A DNA stretch of 64,000 bases from Antrodiella citrinella (lineage: Eukaryota; Basidiomycota; Agaricomycetes; Polyporales; Steccherinaceae). A model generated the notes under the pieces. It saw only the letters and a program-made list of their open reading frames with translations, made no database searches and had not been told where the DNA came from. The DNA lies in assembly GCA_004802725.1 (NCBI GenBank), contig SGPM01000021.1, forward strand, positions 88,149-152,148, read 5' to 3'. The position numbers and the translations under genes were made by a program. Positions 33,196 through 43,591 of this stretch are shown in pieces (positions within the stretch are counted from its first letter, which is position 1; every line of letters starts with the position of its first letter).

Positions 33196-34679
33196 TCACC
33201 TCGTCGCAAAATCGAGCTTTACGAAGATTAGGAACCTGCACGTCGGGCAGCACATACTCTTGCCCAACTCAGCAACGATACATCTGTACATTCAACCTAA
33301 TTCAGTACCATCGACATCGGCGAATTTGAGATTGATGGCAGACGTACGTATGACAGAAGACGTGTCCGCACCGTGACATCGTCGTGACAGGCCCCGCAGC
33401 GCTCTTTGAGCACAAACTATATACATAGTTTTATCGACTGTCATGAAACGTTGTTATAGTTTGCCACAGAGACTAAGCACAAACGGCAACTAGGCGTATA
33501 AGCAGTGCTCGTGGCCTGAGGTGTCACCGATCTGCTCAAGCTCGTCACTCCAGTCTGTAAAACAGAGGAGGTGGAGCTGCGCGCAGGTGGAAGAGCATTA
33601 ACGGCCGGAATATGATCAACGCCGGTGATACACGGTGGCGTACTCTCTGCACGTTCAGGTTGAGCATTGCCGATGATATCCCCTGTGGGATGCAGATCGT
33701 GCCTATCCGTGACCTCCGATGTTGCATTCGGTGGGGAGGCGAGGTGCCCACTGGCGAGACCTAACGCCGATTGACGAGGAGTAGGTGAGGTTACGAGGGA
33801 GGCTGTTGTGAAGCTGAAGACTGGGCTTCCAACGTCGGAAGTTACATCATCCTCCTCATGTACGGATTCCGATGGAGTGATAGAGGTCATTACAGCGGCA
33901 AGCATTGGATGATGGGATGTATAGCTCCCATCAAGTAGAACGGGTTCGCAGCCCCGAGCTGTGGTTATAGTCTTCAACATCTGAGTCTGGATGTGAGTCG
34001 ATCCTAGAAGCGATTGAGGGGAAGTTTTCAGCATTGGAATTAGAATCGTTTGCGCCAGATCCTAAGACAGCTTCAGTGAGTGCTCCTTGTAATTTGGAAT
34101 CAGCAGATGTCGATAACGCGGCACGAGCACGGTGACACATACCCGGATTCTCGACATCCACCACAGCTGGAGGAGACGTAAACAATGGGACATCCTGATT
34201 CGGGGAGAAATCAACAACTTCGGTCACAACCTGTGATGGTGCGGGAGGACATGGATGAGCGTATATGATGTGCTGACGATGCAAGTTCATGAGCACATAG
34301 ATAGAGAAGAACTGAGGCTTAGAAGTCAGACGTCACTTACCCCCCGAAGTAGATGTACAAACGTGAAGAAGCTATTACACTGGTTGCACTTAGGCAGCTG
34401 TGGCTTCGGCATTACTTGACCTCCCCTTTTTACGATCTTTGGACTAGTAGGAGGTTCAGGTGGCATACAGATTGCGTAGTTCATTGTCTATGATGTATCT
34501 CCAGAACATCATGAGACATAAATGTGGCAATGCAACGTTCGCATTTAACCAGTTTCAAACCGACATGCCTTTTCCTGCAATGCTGATGAACGAGGAGATC
34601 AAGTCAGTCTTCTTTGAGAGACGCGGCCTCCCGTGACGGAAAGCTCACCTTTTCCTTTTCGAGTTTCTTCTTCTAACTA
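33196..34679 (-). pseudogene. C2H2-like/RING zinc-finger family copy, rearranged
   Basis: The copy reads on the minus strand: a finger piece KCERCIATFMSHDVLEIHH; then, in a shifted frame, LPKCNQCNSFFTFVHLLRG; after an intron HRQHIIYAHPCPPAPSQVV; then an acidic Ser/Thr-rich segment (VFSFTTASLVTSPTPRQS). The first half of the RING appears twice: once decayed (CRLCLVSVANYNNVS, stop) and once as VTTMSRCGHVFCH. The second half is CIVAELGKSMCCPTCRFLIF, ending VKLDFATR and TGA at 33196-33198. The order matches the intact copy at 41310-42818. The duplicated RING half and frame breaks indicate a pseudogene. Confidence 0.6.
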
Positions 34680-35100
34680 TAGGCAAAATTACATGCCACT
34701 ACGGGGCATATGTAGAATTTGTGTAGTGCGCAGGTCCTGACATGGTTATGATACGCCCTTTCAGTGACAAAGGTCTTCCGACGGCATTCGTCAATCAAGT
34801 TGCACGTGAATACAGGCCGATTTTCAGCGTGCATCGCAGCTGGAAGAGACGGCGCGGTGGCTAGTGGGACACCATCCTGGTTCGAGGAGGCACCCACAAC
34901 TTCGCTGCCAACATGCGATGTAGGGGGAGAGTGTGAATGAACACGAACGATGTGCTGATGGTGCAAGTCCTCTATGAGCACATATACAGTCTGAGAACGA
35001 GGCATATGTCATTCACCTCCTGAAGTAGATGTGCGAGCGTGAAGAAACTATTGCACTGCTCGCACTTGGGCAGTCGTGGCTCTGGCCTTGGTTGATAGAT
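34680..35100 (-). pseudogene. C2H2-like/RING zinc-finger family, partial copy fused to the next unit
   Basis: The minus strand encodes LPKCEQCNSFFTLAHLLQE, an intron, then LHHQHIVRVHSHSPPTSHVG and an acidic stretch, as in the middle of the intact family member. Instead of the RING it then runs into the N-terminal fingers of a second unit (FTCNLIDECRRKTFVTERAY, HNHVRTCALHKFYICPVVAC). It looks like an unequal-recombination product between tandem copies. Whether a fused transcript exists cannot be told. Confidence 0.5.
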
Positions 35101-35671
35101 ATGTGCGTGCCACAAAATCTGAATACTTGTAATGGGCCATCGGAAAGTAATCGACATATGCTGAGGGATCGTCTGACGGGTCGAGGTAGTTGCGGTCGAT
35201 CTCGCTCGTCGGAGGGAAATGGTCTTGTACGACCGAGGCGGCTGCCTCAAGAAGGTCGTCTGGAACAAGGATGTGCTGGTTTCCAAGACTGACAGACATG
35301 TTGAAGGTGAATGACATTGCATCCTCTGCCCACAGGATGCAAGGGATGTCGCAAGGTATAAGCTTGCGGACGACAGCGACTCCGAGTCGGTTGTGTTAGA
35401 ATCTAGGGGTCGGTCGGTCGTCAAACAACTTGAGTTTGCCAAATGCCTCCCAATGGCCGTATTTCTCGTCGTTGTATTCTTTGCGATCTGCGAGGTCCAT
35501 TACATCCAATTGTACGTTGGTTGAACAAGGTTGGAGGACCGAGGTATAGGACCTATCTGAGTTTGAAAACGTAAGGATCCATTTTGGAATGAGCGTGTAA
35601 TATTGATAGTGTCTGCGCCACGTGGAATGACGCAGAGTTCGCTGAGACAAAAAGAGTCTTGAACTCGACAT
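35101..35671 (-). pseudogene. Uncharacterised protein family fragment with one in-frame stop
   Basis: From the ATG at 35669-35671 the frame reads YTLIPKWILTFSNSDRSYTS, NVQLDVMDLADRKEYNDEKY and LFDDRPTPRF. A TAA at about 35396-35398 follows, and the same frame continues HNRLGVAVVRKLIPCDIPCI, LWAEDAMSFTFNMSVSLGNQ, HILVPDDLLEAAASVVQDHF and YVDYFPMAHYKYSDF. It then merges into the zinc-finger unit at about 35100. Apart from the single stop the frame is open for about 190 codons, so the break is recent or read through. I do not recognise the family. The 3' end is probably truncated by the zinc-finger insertion. Confidence 0.45.
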
Positions 35672-35749
35672 TCACGACAACAGGGGATATCTTTCTTTCT
35701 TTCTCTCTCACCATATACACGGCACACACACGCCAAACACACGCCAGTC

Positions 35750-38233
35750 ATGGGGTCAGTTCCACTCGCGAACCATACATGTCATCACTAAACGCTTCTC
35801 CTCCACTCCCGCAGCGAAACCACACAGCCAAACGGCGACAACTCACCTCTACCCCACGCTGCCCGTCAGAGGAGCGGCGCAATAGAGACAACAGACGGTA
35901 CCCTCTATGTATCAAGACCCTTTCGATCTGGCACATCCAAGAAACTCAAGGCCATGATCACCTTCACCCCACGCAAATCTCATTTCGATATCGAGAACGT
36001 CGAGTCCAGGAAGAATGAATTCAGGGTGAGTTCATTTCACACCTGGTCGTTGCTCGGGGCGACGCTGGGGGATGTCCAGTGATGGCGTATAGGATTAGGA
36101 TGGCAGAGAGAGAAGCCTCGTCGCGTTTGGTCTGGTCTCGTCGTCGCTCGGCTTGCCGTTGCTCGAAGCGGGGTTATCTAGCGGCGAGAGATGGAACCCA
36201 CATGGACGGCACAGAGGGACAAGCAGCATCGCTTTGGGTTTGGCCAAATCGCCGCAAGTTGCTAACGCGGTTCATCCTCTCCAGGGCTTCTTCACTCTAT
36301 TTTGGATATCCATGTTCCTGCTCGCCGTGTCCACCTACGTACGAAGTATAGACGCGACCGGCATGCCTCTCCCTTTCGACTTTCTCAGCCTCTTCTCCCG
36401 CGACGCCCTCAACCTCGCTCTCAGCGACTTCGCGCTCGTGCTCAGCACAGGACTTGCAGTCCCCTTTGCCCTCGCAATCAAAAACGGGTACATCAAATAC
36501 TACTGGACTGGGGTCCTGATCCAGCACGTATGGCAAACGACGCTGCTGCTCGGAGTCATCAAGTGGACGTTCCAGCGGAACTGGCCGTGGGTCCAATCCG
36601 GATACCTGACTCTGCACACGTTGGTGCGTGACGCTGACACTCGTCGCATCCCGAATCAGCTAACACGCGCGCGCTCAGGTCATGATCATGAAAGTGCACT
36701 CCTACGTCAGCACGAATGGCTACCTGGACCACGTCGACTCCCAAGCGCAAGCCGCGCTGAAGGAGCTGCACCGTCTCGCGGAGGAATCGGACGGGTCGTA
36801 CGAGAACGCCGTCACTGCTGCTCAAGTGAACCGTAAGGCACTTGACCAGGCCGCTCTCGCATCCTCTGCCTCATCGACACGGAACGGCACACCGAATGTG
36901 CCCGATGGCACGACCGCGACGTATATCGACCCTGCGGCGGCCCTAGCTCTGCGTGAGACGATGCGCTTGCCTACCACACCGAACTCCCCGCTGAAGAACC
37001 TCGTCCACATCGAGCTCTCCTCGAGCACCGCCACCTCCGCCACTCACCACGCTGCGATCCACGTCGTCAGACACCTCCGCGACAGACGTGCTTCTCATGG
37101 ATGGTGCGATGCTCCCGACGACAGGGAATAACGTGCTGAACGGGGACGCGGTGAAGCATGCGAACGGACCTCACCCGCTGTCTTACCACCCGGACGAGAA
37201 GATCGCAGCGTTGGCGAGGGACTATTCGGAGATGGAGGCGGAGCTTGTGAGCGTAGGGCCCGAGAACGTGCGGTGGCCGCAGAACATTACGTTGAAGAAT
37301 TTCGCGGTGTACCAACTCATCCCGACCTTGGTGTATGAGTTGGAGTATCCCAGGACGGACAGGTGGGTACCTCGACCGTGATGCGTGGTTTGAGGAAGAG
37401 GCTGATGATGCGTAGAATTCGCCCGCTGTACGTGTTTGAGAAGACGGTGGCGACGTTCGGGACGTTCGCGCTGCTGTACACTGTTACGGAGAGCTTCATC
37501 ATTCCGCTCACGCCGCGACCCGAACAGTCGTTCTGGCGGTCGCTACTGGATCTGTCGCTCCCGTTCATGGTCGCTTACCTTCTGCTCTTCTACATCATTT
37601 TCGGTGAGTGCTTGAATCGCTGGATGAGGTTGACCCGAGGCTGATGGAAATGTGTAGAGTGCATATGTAATGGGTTTGCGGAGCTTTCATAGTGAGTGCA
37701 TCGCATTGAACTTCTATCGCTAACGCTAATGGACGCGATCTAGTTTTGCCGACCGCCAATTCTACGACGACTGGGTACGTCCCCCTTCCCCCAGAGCCCC
37801 GCTCACCTCTAACCTACCCATTATTTTCTAGTGGAACTCAACCTCCTGGGAAGAATTCTCGCGGAAATGGAACAAACCCGTACACACATTCCTCCTGCGG
37901 CACGTGTACGCGTCGACGATGTCCTCGTACAAGATCTCGCGGCAGAGCGCGATGTTCCTCACGTTCCTGCTCAGCGCGGCGGTGCACGAGCTGGTCATGG
38001 CGATCGTGACGAAGAAGATTCGGATGTATCTCTTCTTCATGCAGGTGCGTGTAGTCCTTGATGACTTGTGTTCCAATTGCTCATGGGGGGTGTTGTAGCT
38101 GGCGCAGATCCCACTCATCGCTGTGGGCAGGCTGCCAATTATCAAGCGGAATCAGCTGATGGGGAATGTCATCTTCTGGATCGGGTTGTATGCGGGGTTC
38201 CCGCTGCTGTGCGTTGCGTATTGCGCGTACTGA
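35750..38233 (+). CDS. ARE2: Sterol O-acyltransferase (ACAT/ARE, MBOAT family)
   Basis: This is an ER-membrane enzyme that esterifies sterols with acyl-CoA for lipid droplets. The ATG is at 35750; a first intron with a GTCAGT donor joins MG to ETTQPNGDNSPLP. Membrane segments begin at GFFTLFWISMFLLAVSTYVR. A poorly conserved loop (36800-37250) holds an intron that I place at 36953-37070. The acyltransferase core has IRWP-like VRWPQNITLKNFAVYQLIPT, LVYELEYPRTDRIRP, the FYxDWWN motif as FADRQFYDDWWNSTSWEEFS, and the catalytic-His region RQSAMFLTFLLSAAVHELVM. The protein ends GLYAGFPLLCVAYCAY with the stop at 38231-38233. FYxDWWN and the following His are the family hallmarks. ARE1 and ARE2 cannot be told apart; the symbol marks the family. 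Confidence 0.87.
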
Positions 38234-38749
38234 GCGCTGAGCGCACACCCGAGCAACCCTCGCCCGCGCGCCGTATACCGGCCGACTGTTTGGATCACGA
38301 CCGTCACGACCACCTACGCATCTCTATCTATTATAATCGCATCCCGACGTCTACAGCCTAGAATCTCTCTCCCTCTCTCTACACACACATACACGCGATC
38401 CGTTTTCGTTTTTGTTTTCGTTTTATTTTTCGCTTTGTTCGTTTTTTACACGTAGCGTACTTGGATGGGTTCCTCGTATAATTCGTTTACCGTGGAATGC
38501 ATTATGCATGGTTTAATTGTATAACGTTATGGCAGGATCGATCTCATGTGTGGCTGGACGGTGCCAGTGGTTAACGTTGTGATATGAGTCCAGCAGAGTG
38601 ACTGTACTTGAGCTCAAGACAAACGATTCCGCAAGTATGGATGTAGACAAAAGAGCATCATCCATCGTACATATGCATGTCATGCTGAGTATCATAGCAG
38701 AATCAAGCACAGAACAGGGTCCTCCCGGCTCACAACATTGACTTCTCAT

Positions 38750-38950
38750 TCAGTTCATTCGGGCTTCGTGACCTTGACCTTGGCCTTGGACCTCCTCTTC
38801 GGCTCGGGTTCGGGTTCGTGGTACGTCTGAGTCGATGTAGGCGAAGAGGTGCTGGATCCCGTCGTGGAGGTGCTGCACGTCGGCCTTCGTGCATCCGGCC
38901 CAAGTTTTGTTTAGGGGCGGGGGCGGGACGCGAGCCTGAGGGTACTGGAC
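38750..38950 (-). CDS. Possible C-terminal exon of an unrecognised gene
   Basis: After a CACAG acceptor at 38951-38955 the minus strand is open for 67 codons. It reads VQYPQARVPPPPLNKTWAG, CTKADVQHLHDGIQHLFAYI and DSDVPRTRTRAEEEV to a stop at 38750-38752. The composition (W, Y, H, paired hydrophobics in a helix-like pattern) is more protein-like than its neighbours. I could not join it to a first exon: frames upstream at 38960-39420 are fragmentary. It could be a small gene, a remnant, or chance. Confidence 0.3.
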   Translation of the reverse strand, partial: VQYPQARVPPPPLNKTWAGCTKADVQHLHDGIQHLFAYIDSDVPRTRTRAEEEVQGQGQGHEARMN

Positions 38951-39700
38951 CTGTGAGAAGGGGCTTACGGCTTACCGTGAGTGTTAAGAGGGTCCGGTGT
39001 GAGGGCGTGTCGGTGGAATTTCAACGGTAGGTGTGGTTATCTGAAGCAAGTTTCGCGCTGAGGACATGATTTGCTCGCGGTACTGGCGTCGGCTCAGTAG
39101 TATGATCGTTTTGTCGCGTTTGCGATCCTGATCCGACTTCGGGATTTCGTCTTTGTGTTGGGCTTCCCCCTCTGTATCTCTGGGGACGACCTACGAAGAA
39201 GCTGAACTGCGAATAGGTCTACTCTCGTTGCAACATGTCTTGCATCGTGGCGACCACCCGATGTACATCGTCCGGGCATCGGCGTCGACTTACCGCCTGC
39301 CTGCGTGGTAGGGGTGTCCTGGGACAGTGTCGTCGAGCATTCTGTGGGATGTCAACGGGAGAGATGTCGAAAGTAGGACAGCACTCTCCACGTATTTTGG
39401 TCCGTGATCGATCGTGATGTACGATGACTCATCACGAGTCGCGCCACCTCAGCACACGCAGACCTGGTCTTTCATACGAGATTGCGGTGAGTACATTTGT
39501 TTTTAACGGATTTTGATTGCTGACATCCTTGCACCCTAGTCTCTGTTGAGCCAACGCACTGTTCGAAGATTCGAAACCCAAACTGCCGAAACACTGTGCC
39601 TCGAGGCACTTTCAATTGGGCCCTGCACACTTGGATTGCTATACATGTATCTCGAAGCTCCTAGCAAGACGCACTCTTTTTCCACGTTCTCCTAATGGCA
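38951..39700. other. Unassigned region, about 750 bp
   Basis: There is no supported gene. It may contain upstream exons of the possible minus-strand gene at 38750-38950. From about 39540 on, the sequence is similar to the 5' flank of the second zinc-finger unit (near 41110-41250; shared TTCGAA and GCCTCGAGGCACT motifs), so the family duplication includes promoter DNA. Confidence 0.35.
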
Positions 39701-39742
39701 CTGGACGACGGCGCTTTAGCTGCCTACCAGCAACTTTGGACG

Positions 39743-40986
39743 ATGTAGCCTACATTTCAGTGCAACGAGTGCAACGGAAAAGCTTTTGTTTCTGCGAAGG
39801 CGTTGAGGAAACATATCAGAGACGATGAGGTGCACGGAGTTTTCGTGTGCCCTGTCCAAGCGTGCAAATACAAATACAATCGGAGGTGCAATATGAACAA
39901 GGTGAGCTCGCTCTGTTGTGGAGCCGCGAGCAGAGAATATACCTCCCTGACTCTTTTTCCTTCGCCAGCATTGGACGCGTCACCACCCTGCTTTGGACCC
40001 GATCAATTGCCCGTACTGCGTTGCCACATTCATGTCGCCTGACGATTACAGAGTCCGCAGACACACGGAGCAATGCGTTCCAACCATCCCACTCCAACGG
40101 TTCAACGTACCAACCGAGTCTCGGCTCAAGCTGGAAGCCCGGCTGCCGGTGTGTGACCAGTGTTATGGGTTTTTCACGAACGCGGTACTCCTACAGGAAG
40201 TAAGCGATGTATGCTCCAAATGCCAGTTTGGCCTGTGAGCTCATTTGAGGTCGTCAGCACATTGATCGTTTTCATCCGTCCCCTCTCGCTCCTCGAGGTG
40301 TCACCGAAGTCGTCGACGAGTCCCCGAGCCAGGACATCGTGCTGGATACATCTGTTATAGCTGGGGTAGATGCTCGGAATTTAGGTATGCATCTCTGTAT
40401 TTGTGCCGCGCCGCCGACCTTTGCTGATTCCAGGTGAAGCGGGCTCAACATCTGGTGCAACCGATGATGGTCACAACTGGATTTCAGTTGCGGCCATGAT
40501 AGAGTCACTTCTGGATGATGATGAATACAATTTTGGGCTGCGAACACAAGATGAGGGTAGCTGAGCAACGTCCCATTATCTGACAGCTATGCTAAACTTT
40601 GTGTTTTCAGCAGACACTGCGTACGGAGACGACGATGCGGCTTCAAACGCCGGAAGCTCATTCGGAAGCTTCACAACAGCTTCCCTCGCGACCTCGCCTA
40701 CTACTCGTCACTGGTCAGTTGGTATTACCTACCCCGACATCCTCCGCCCTTGCTCCCCAGTGTCGTCTGTGCTTGAAACGCTCTACGAATCCTGTGACAA
40801 CAATGTGCGGTCACGTTTTCTGCCATCTGTAGGTCTCCAGCCTCTCCCATTGACGTCTCAAGATCTCAATCCCAAACATCTCTGACTCGTATCTATAGGT
40901 GCATTCTGGCTGAGCTAGGCAGGAACGTGCATTGTCCTACCTGCAGGTATCCAATCTTCGTCAAGCTCGAATTCGCGACAACGTAA
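39743..40986 (+). pseudogene. C2H2-like/RING zinc-finger family, plus-strand copy A
   Basis: The exons parallel copy B: FQCNECNGKAFVSAKALRKH and CPVQACKYKYNRRCNMNK, intron, HWTRHHPALDPINCPYCVAT, CDQCYGFFTNAVLLQE, intron, HIDRFHPSPLAPRGVTEVVD, then two more exons and the RING as CRLCLKRSTNPVTTMCGHVF, CH, intron, CILAELGRNVHCPTCRYPIF and TAA at 40984-40986. Two lesions are visible. The codon after the expected ATG (39743) is TAG (39746-39748) where copy B has TCT. And about 100 codons before the RING are lost by a deletion near 40710-40730 that changes frame. An upstream ATG in the same frame meets the same stop. Confidence 0.65.
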
Positions 40987-41309
40987 ATAGGACTGGCGTG
41001 TATTTGTACGCATCTTCGTTTCTGAATCTGAATCTGAACTTTCGTGAAATTGGTGACATCAGCGCATGCTCTGACAGGATGGGCGGAAAGAACCGACAGT
41101 ACCGTGACTGCGGGTCCGGCGTTCGAAGGTTCGAATCATGCCTCGAGGCACTCTGGACCCAGGTGCTTCTCCGCAGACCACTATATATGCCCGGAGTTCC
41201 CAACAAGACGCGGTCCCTCAACTCATTCTCCAGCCCTCCCGCTGCCTGTCTGAAGCGTGCATAGCGTCCCATAGCTCCTCGCTCGGTACACTGAAGTTTT
41301 AGACGTCAA

Positions 41310-42818
41310 TGTCTACTACATTTCAGTGCAAAGAGTGCAATGGAAAAGCTTTTGTCTCTGCGAAGGCGTTGAAGAAACATCGCAAAGACGACGGGGTGCA
41401 CGGTGCATTCATGTGTCCTGTCCCAAGTTGCGAGTTTAGACACAATAATAATAAGATGAACAAGGTGAGCTCGCTCTGTTGAAGGTATACCACTTTAAAT
41501 AATTCTTTCATCAGCATTTCAAGATGTGTCATCCTCTTTACAAGCCAATCAATTGCCAGTACTGCATTGCCACATTCACCTCACCTGATGATTACAAAGT
41601 TCACAAGGAGACGAAAGAATGTGTTCCAATCACCCCACTCAGCCGACGGTTCAACGTTCGAACTGAGGCGCGGTCAAAGCTAGAGGCTCGGCTGTCGGCG
41701 TGCGACCAGTGTTATGGTTTTTTCACAAATGCGGTACTCCTCCAGGAGGTAAGCGACGAAGGGCTCAATTCCCTTTGACCTGTATACTCATCGAGACCAT
41801 CAGCACATGGATCGTTTTCATGCGCCTCCTACTCCTCAGGTTGTCGCCGATCTTGTCGACCGCGCGTCGGCAAGCCAGGATATCTCGTTAGATGGAACAC
41901 CTCTTCCAGCTGAGATGAATACTAAGAATCCGGGTATGCGTAGCTGTATTCGTCTCGTGTCCTCGACAACTGCTGATTATTATCACTGTCTAGCAACACT
42001 CACAGACGGCAGTGCAAGTGGTTCCGACGTCCAGAGCTGGATCTCGATTGCTTCCAAGATAGAGTCACCCCTAGACTCAGCGCACGATCTTAGCTCGGTA
42101 GTGAAAACACCGGTCAATGGTAACGGTGCGTCTTATGATGATCTTCTTTCCGCTGTGTTGAGTGTAATTTTGTCAGCAGACACCGTACCTGAGGACGATG
42201 ATATTACTTCCCTCATTGGAAGCTCAGCCTTCAGCTTCACAACGGCTTCCCTCGGCGTGGTATCGTCTACTCATTGGCAACCGATCCAAGGTCCCGCCAG
42301 TGAGGACGTCGCCTCCTCCGAGTCGTCGACTCGAACCACGACATTGGAGGTCGTGGGCTCCGAGGACGATCTGCAGCAAACAGGGGACATCGTCAGCGAT
42401 GCCGAACCTGAATGCTCAGAGAGTACGCTACCACGTATCACCGTTGATCATATCCCAGCTCCAAAAGCTCTTCCACGGGCACCGGCGCAGAGCTTCACCT
42501 CCTATGTGTCACCAACTGGAGTGACGAGTTTGAACAGCTCAGTGACAGCTCAGGCTACGAGCACTGCTCATACGCCTACCCCGACATCCCCCATTGTTGG
42601 CCCTCAATGTCGTTTGTGCTCGAAAGGTCCTACCAGCCCTGTGACCACAATGTGTGGTCACGTTTTCTGCCATATGTACGTCTCCTCCCAGCACCAGCCT
42701 GTCGACAGTAACACTCACCCGAGTATACAGGTGCATCGTAGCAGAGCTAGACAGGAACGTGCATTGCCCTACCTGCAAATTTCCGATCTTTGTCAAGCTC
42801 GATTTCGCGACAACGTGA
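41310..42818 (+). CDS. C2H2-like and RING zinc-finger protein, intact copy B
   Basis: The ATG at 41310 begins MSTTFQCKECNGKAF. Exon 1 has two Cys/His fingers (CKECNGKAFVSAKALKKHRK; CPVPSCEFRHNNNKMNK), and after an intron a third (CQYCIATFTSPDDYKVHKET). CDQCYGFFTNAVLLQE then joins over an intron to HMDRFHAPPTPQVV, completing a fourth finger. An acidic Ser/Thr-rich middle follows. The C-terminus is a C3HC4 RING: CRLCSKGPTSPVTTMCGHVF, CHM, intron, CIVAELDRNVHCPTCKFPIF, ending VKLDFATT and TGA at 42816-42818. The introns at 41934-41993 (60 nt) and about 42126-42176 (51 nt) are in frame without stops. RINGs of this form usually act as ubiquitin E3 domains, and the fingers may bind DNA or target. 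I know no named family with this order. Confidence 0.65.
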
Positions 42819-43591
42819 ATAGTCGGTGGACTTCCAATGTCTTGAGATAGTACTGGCATGTATTCAAGTTTATACGCATCTTCGTCGTTGTCGTCGTTGA
42901 ATTTGAATTTGAACTCCGCGAAGTCACTCGATGACAAGCGCATACCTCGCAGAAATCTATTGGCATCTGCTTGAATAATTAACGGCGTCTTCGATTTTTT
43001 TTCACTCTACTTCCAAGTCCCGAAGGTGGATGTTTGATCCAACGAAGTCCGAGATGACGATGACTGCTCAGGCTGACTATTGAGTCTCCGAGTCATCGGG
43101 GTTGGACATCACATTCAAGTTCGAAACACTGTCTACATGCTACAAGCAGACGTGCGTTCTCATGGATCTATTACTGCATAGGTCTCACGCCGCAGGAGCA
43201 AAAAGACACCCGGCCGCTCACGTTGCGACTCGATTTCATGAAAGAGGACACAAGCATCAAGGTTGTCGAGCTTTACTGGGACCGTGGTGAAGTCTCAATG
43301 TGAACGCAGTGTACTATATACCTCTCGTAGTACTTGTACCGTACTATGTATGATCTCATGAATGGGTGCATGACATAATCGTGGTGACGAGTGCAAGCGC
43401 TCGGACTCGAAATTCTCCCAAAATACTACTAGACGGTAGACTGCAATTCGAGTGTTCGGGGTCCCAGCGTTCGGCAGATGCAATGCCGAGACCTTGGGAG
43501 TCCGGACTCCGGACTCCGGAGTGAGAGCTCATCGTCACTGCCAGCGCGGCCTTGCTCATCGTCGTCCACGTCCTCCAAGCACCTTTCCACC
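42819..43591. other. Intergenic region with the family 3' flank and a tandem TCCGGA site
   Basis: The first 140 bp are the shared 3' flank of the zinc-finger units. The rest has no gene. At 43501-43520 three overlapping TCCGGA palindromes stand in a row, 71 bp before the SEC72-like start codon, and may be a promoter element. Confidence 0.4.

Noticed and set aside
36953..37131. Apparent frameshift in the middle of the sterol acyltransferase gene.
   Set aside because: A 118-nt GT-AG intron (36953-37070, GTGAGA donor, GTCAG acceptor) joins the two frames in phase (ALAL-H-TSATDVLLMD), so no lesion is needed.
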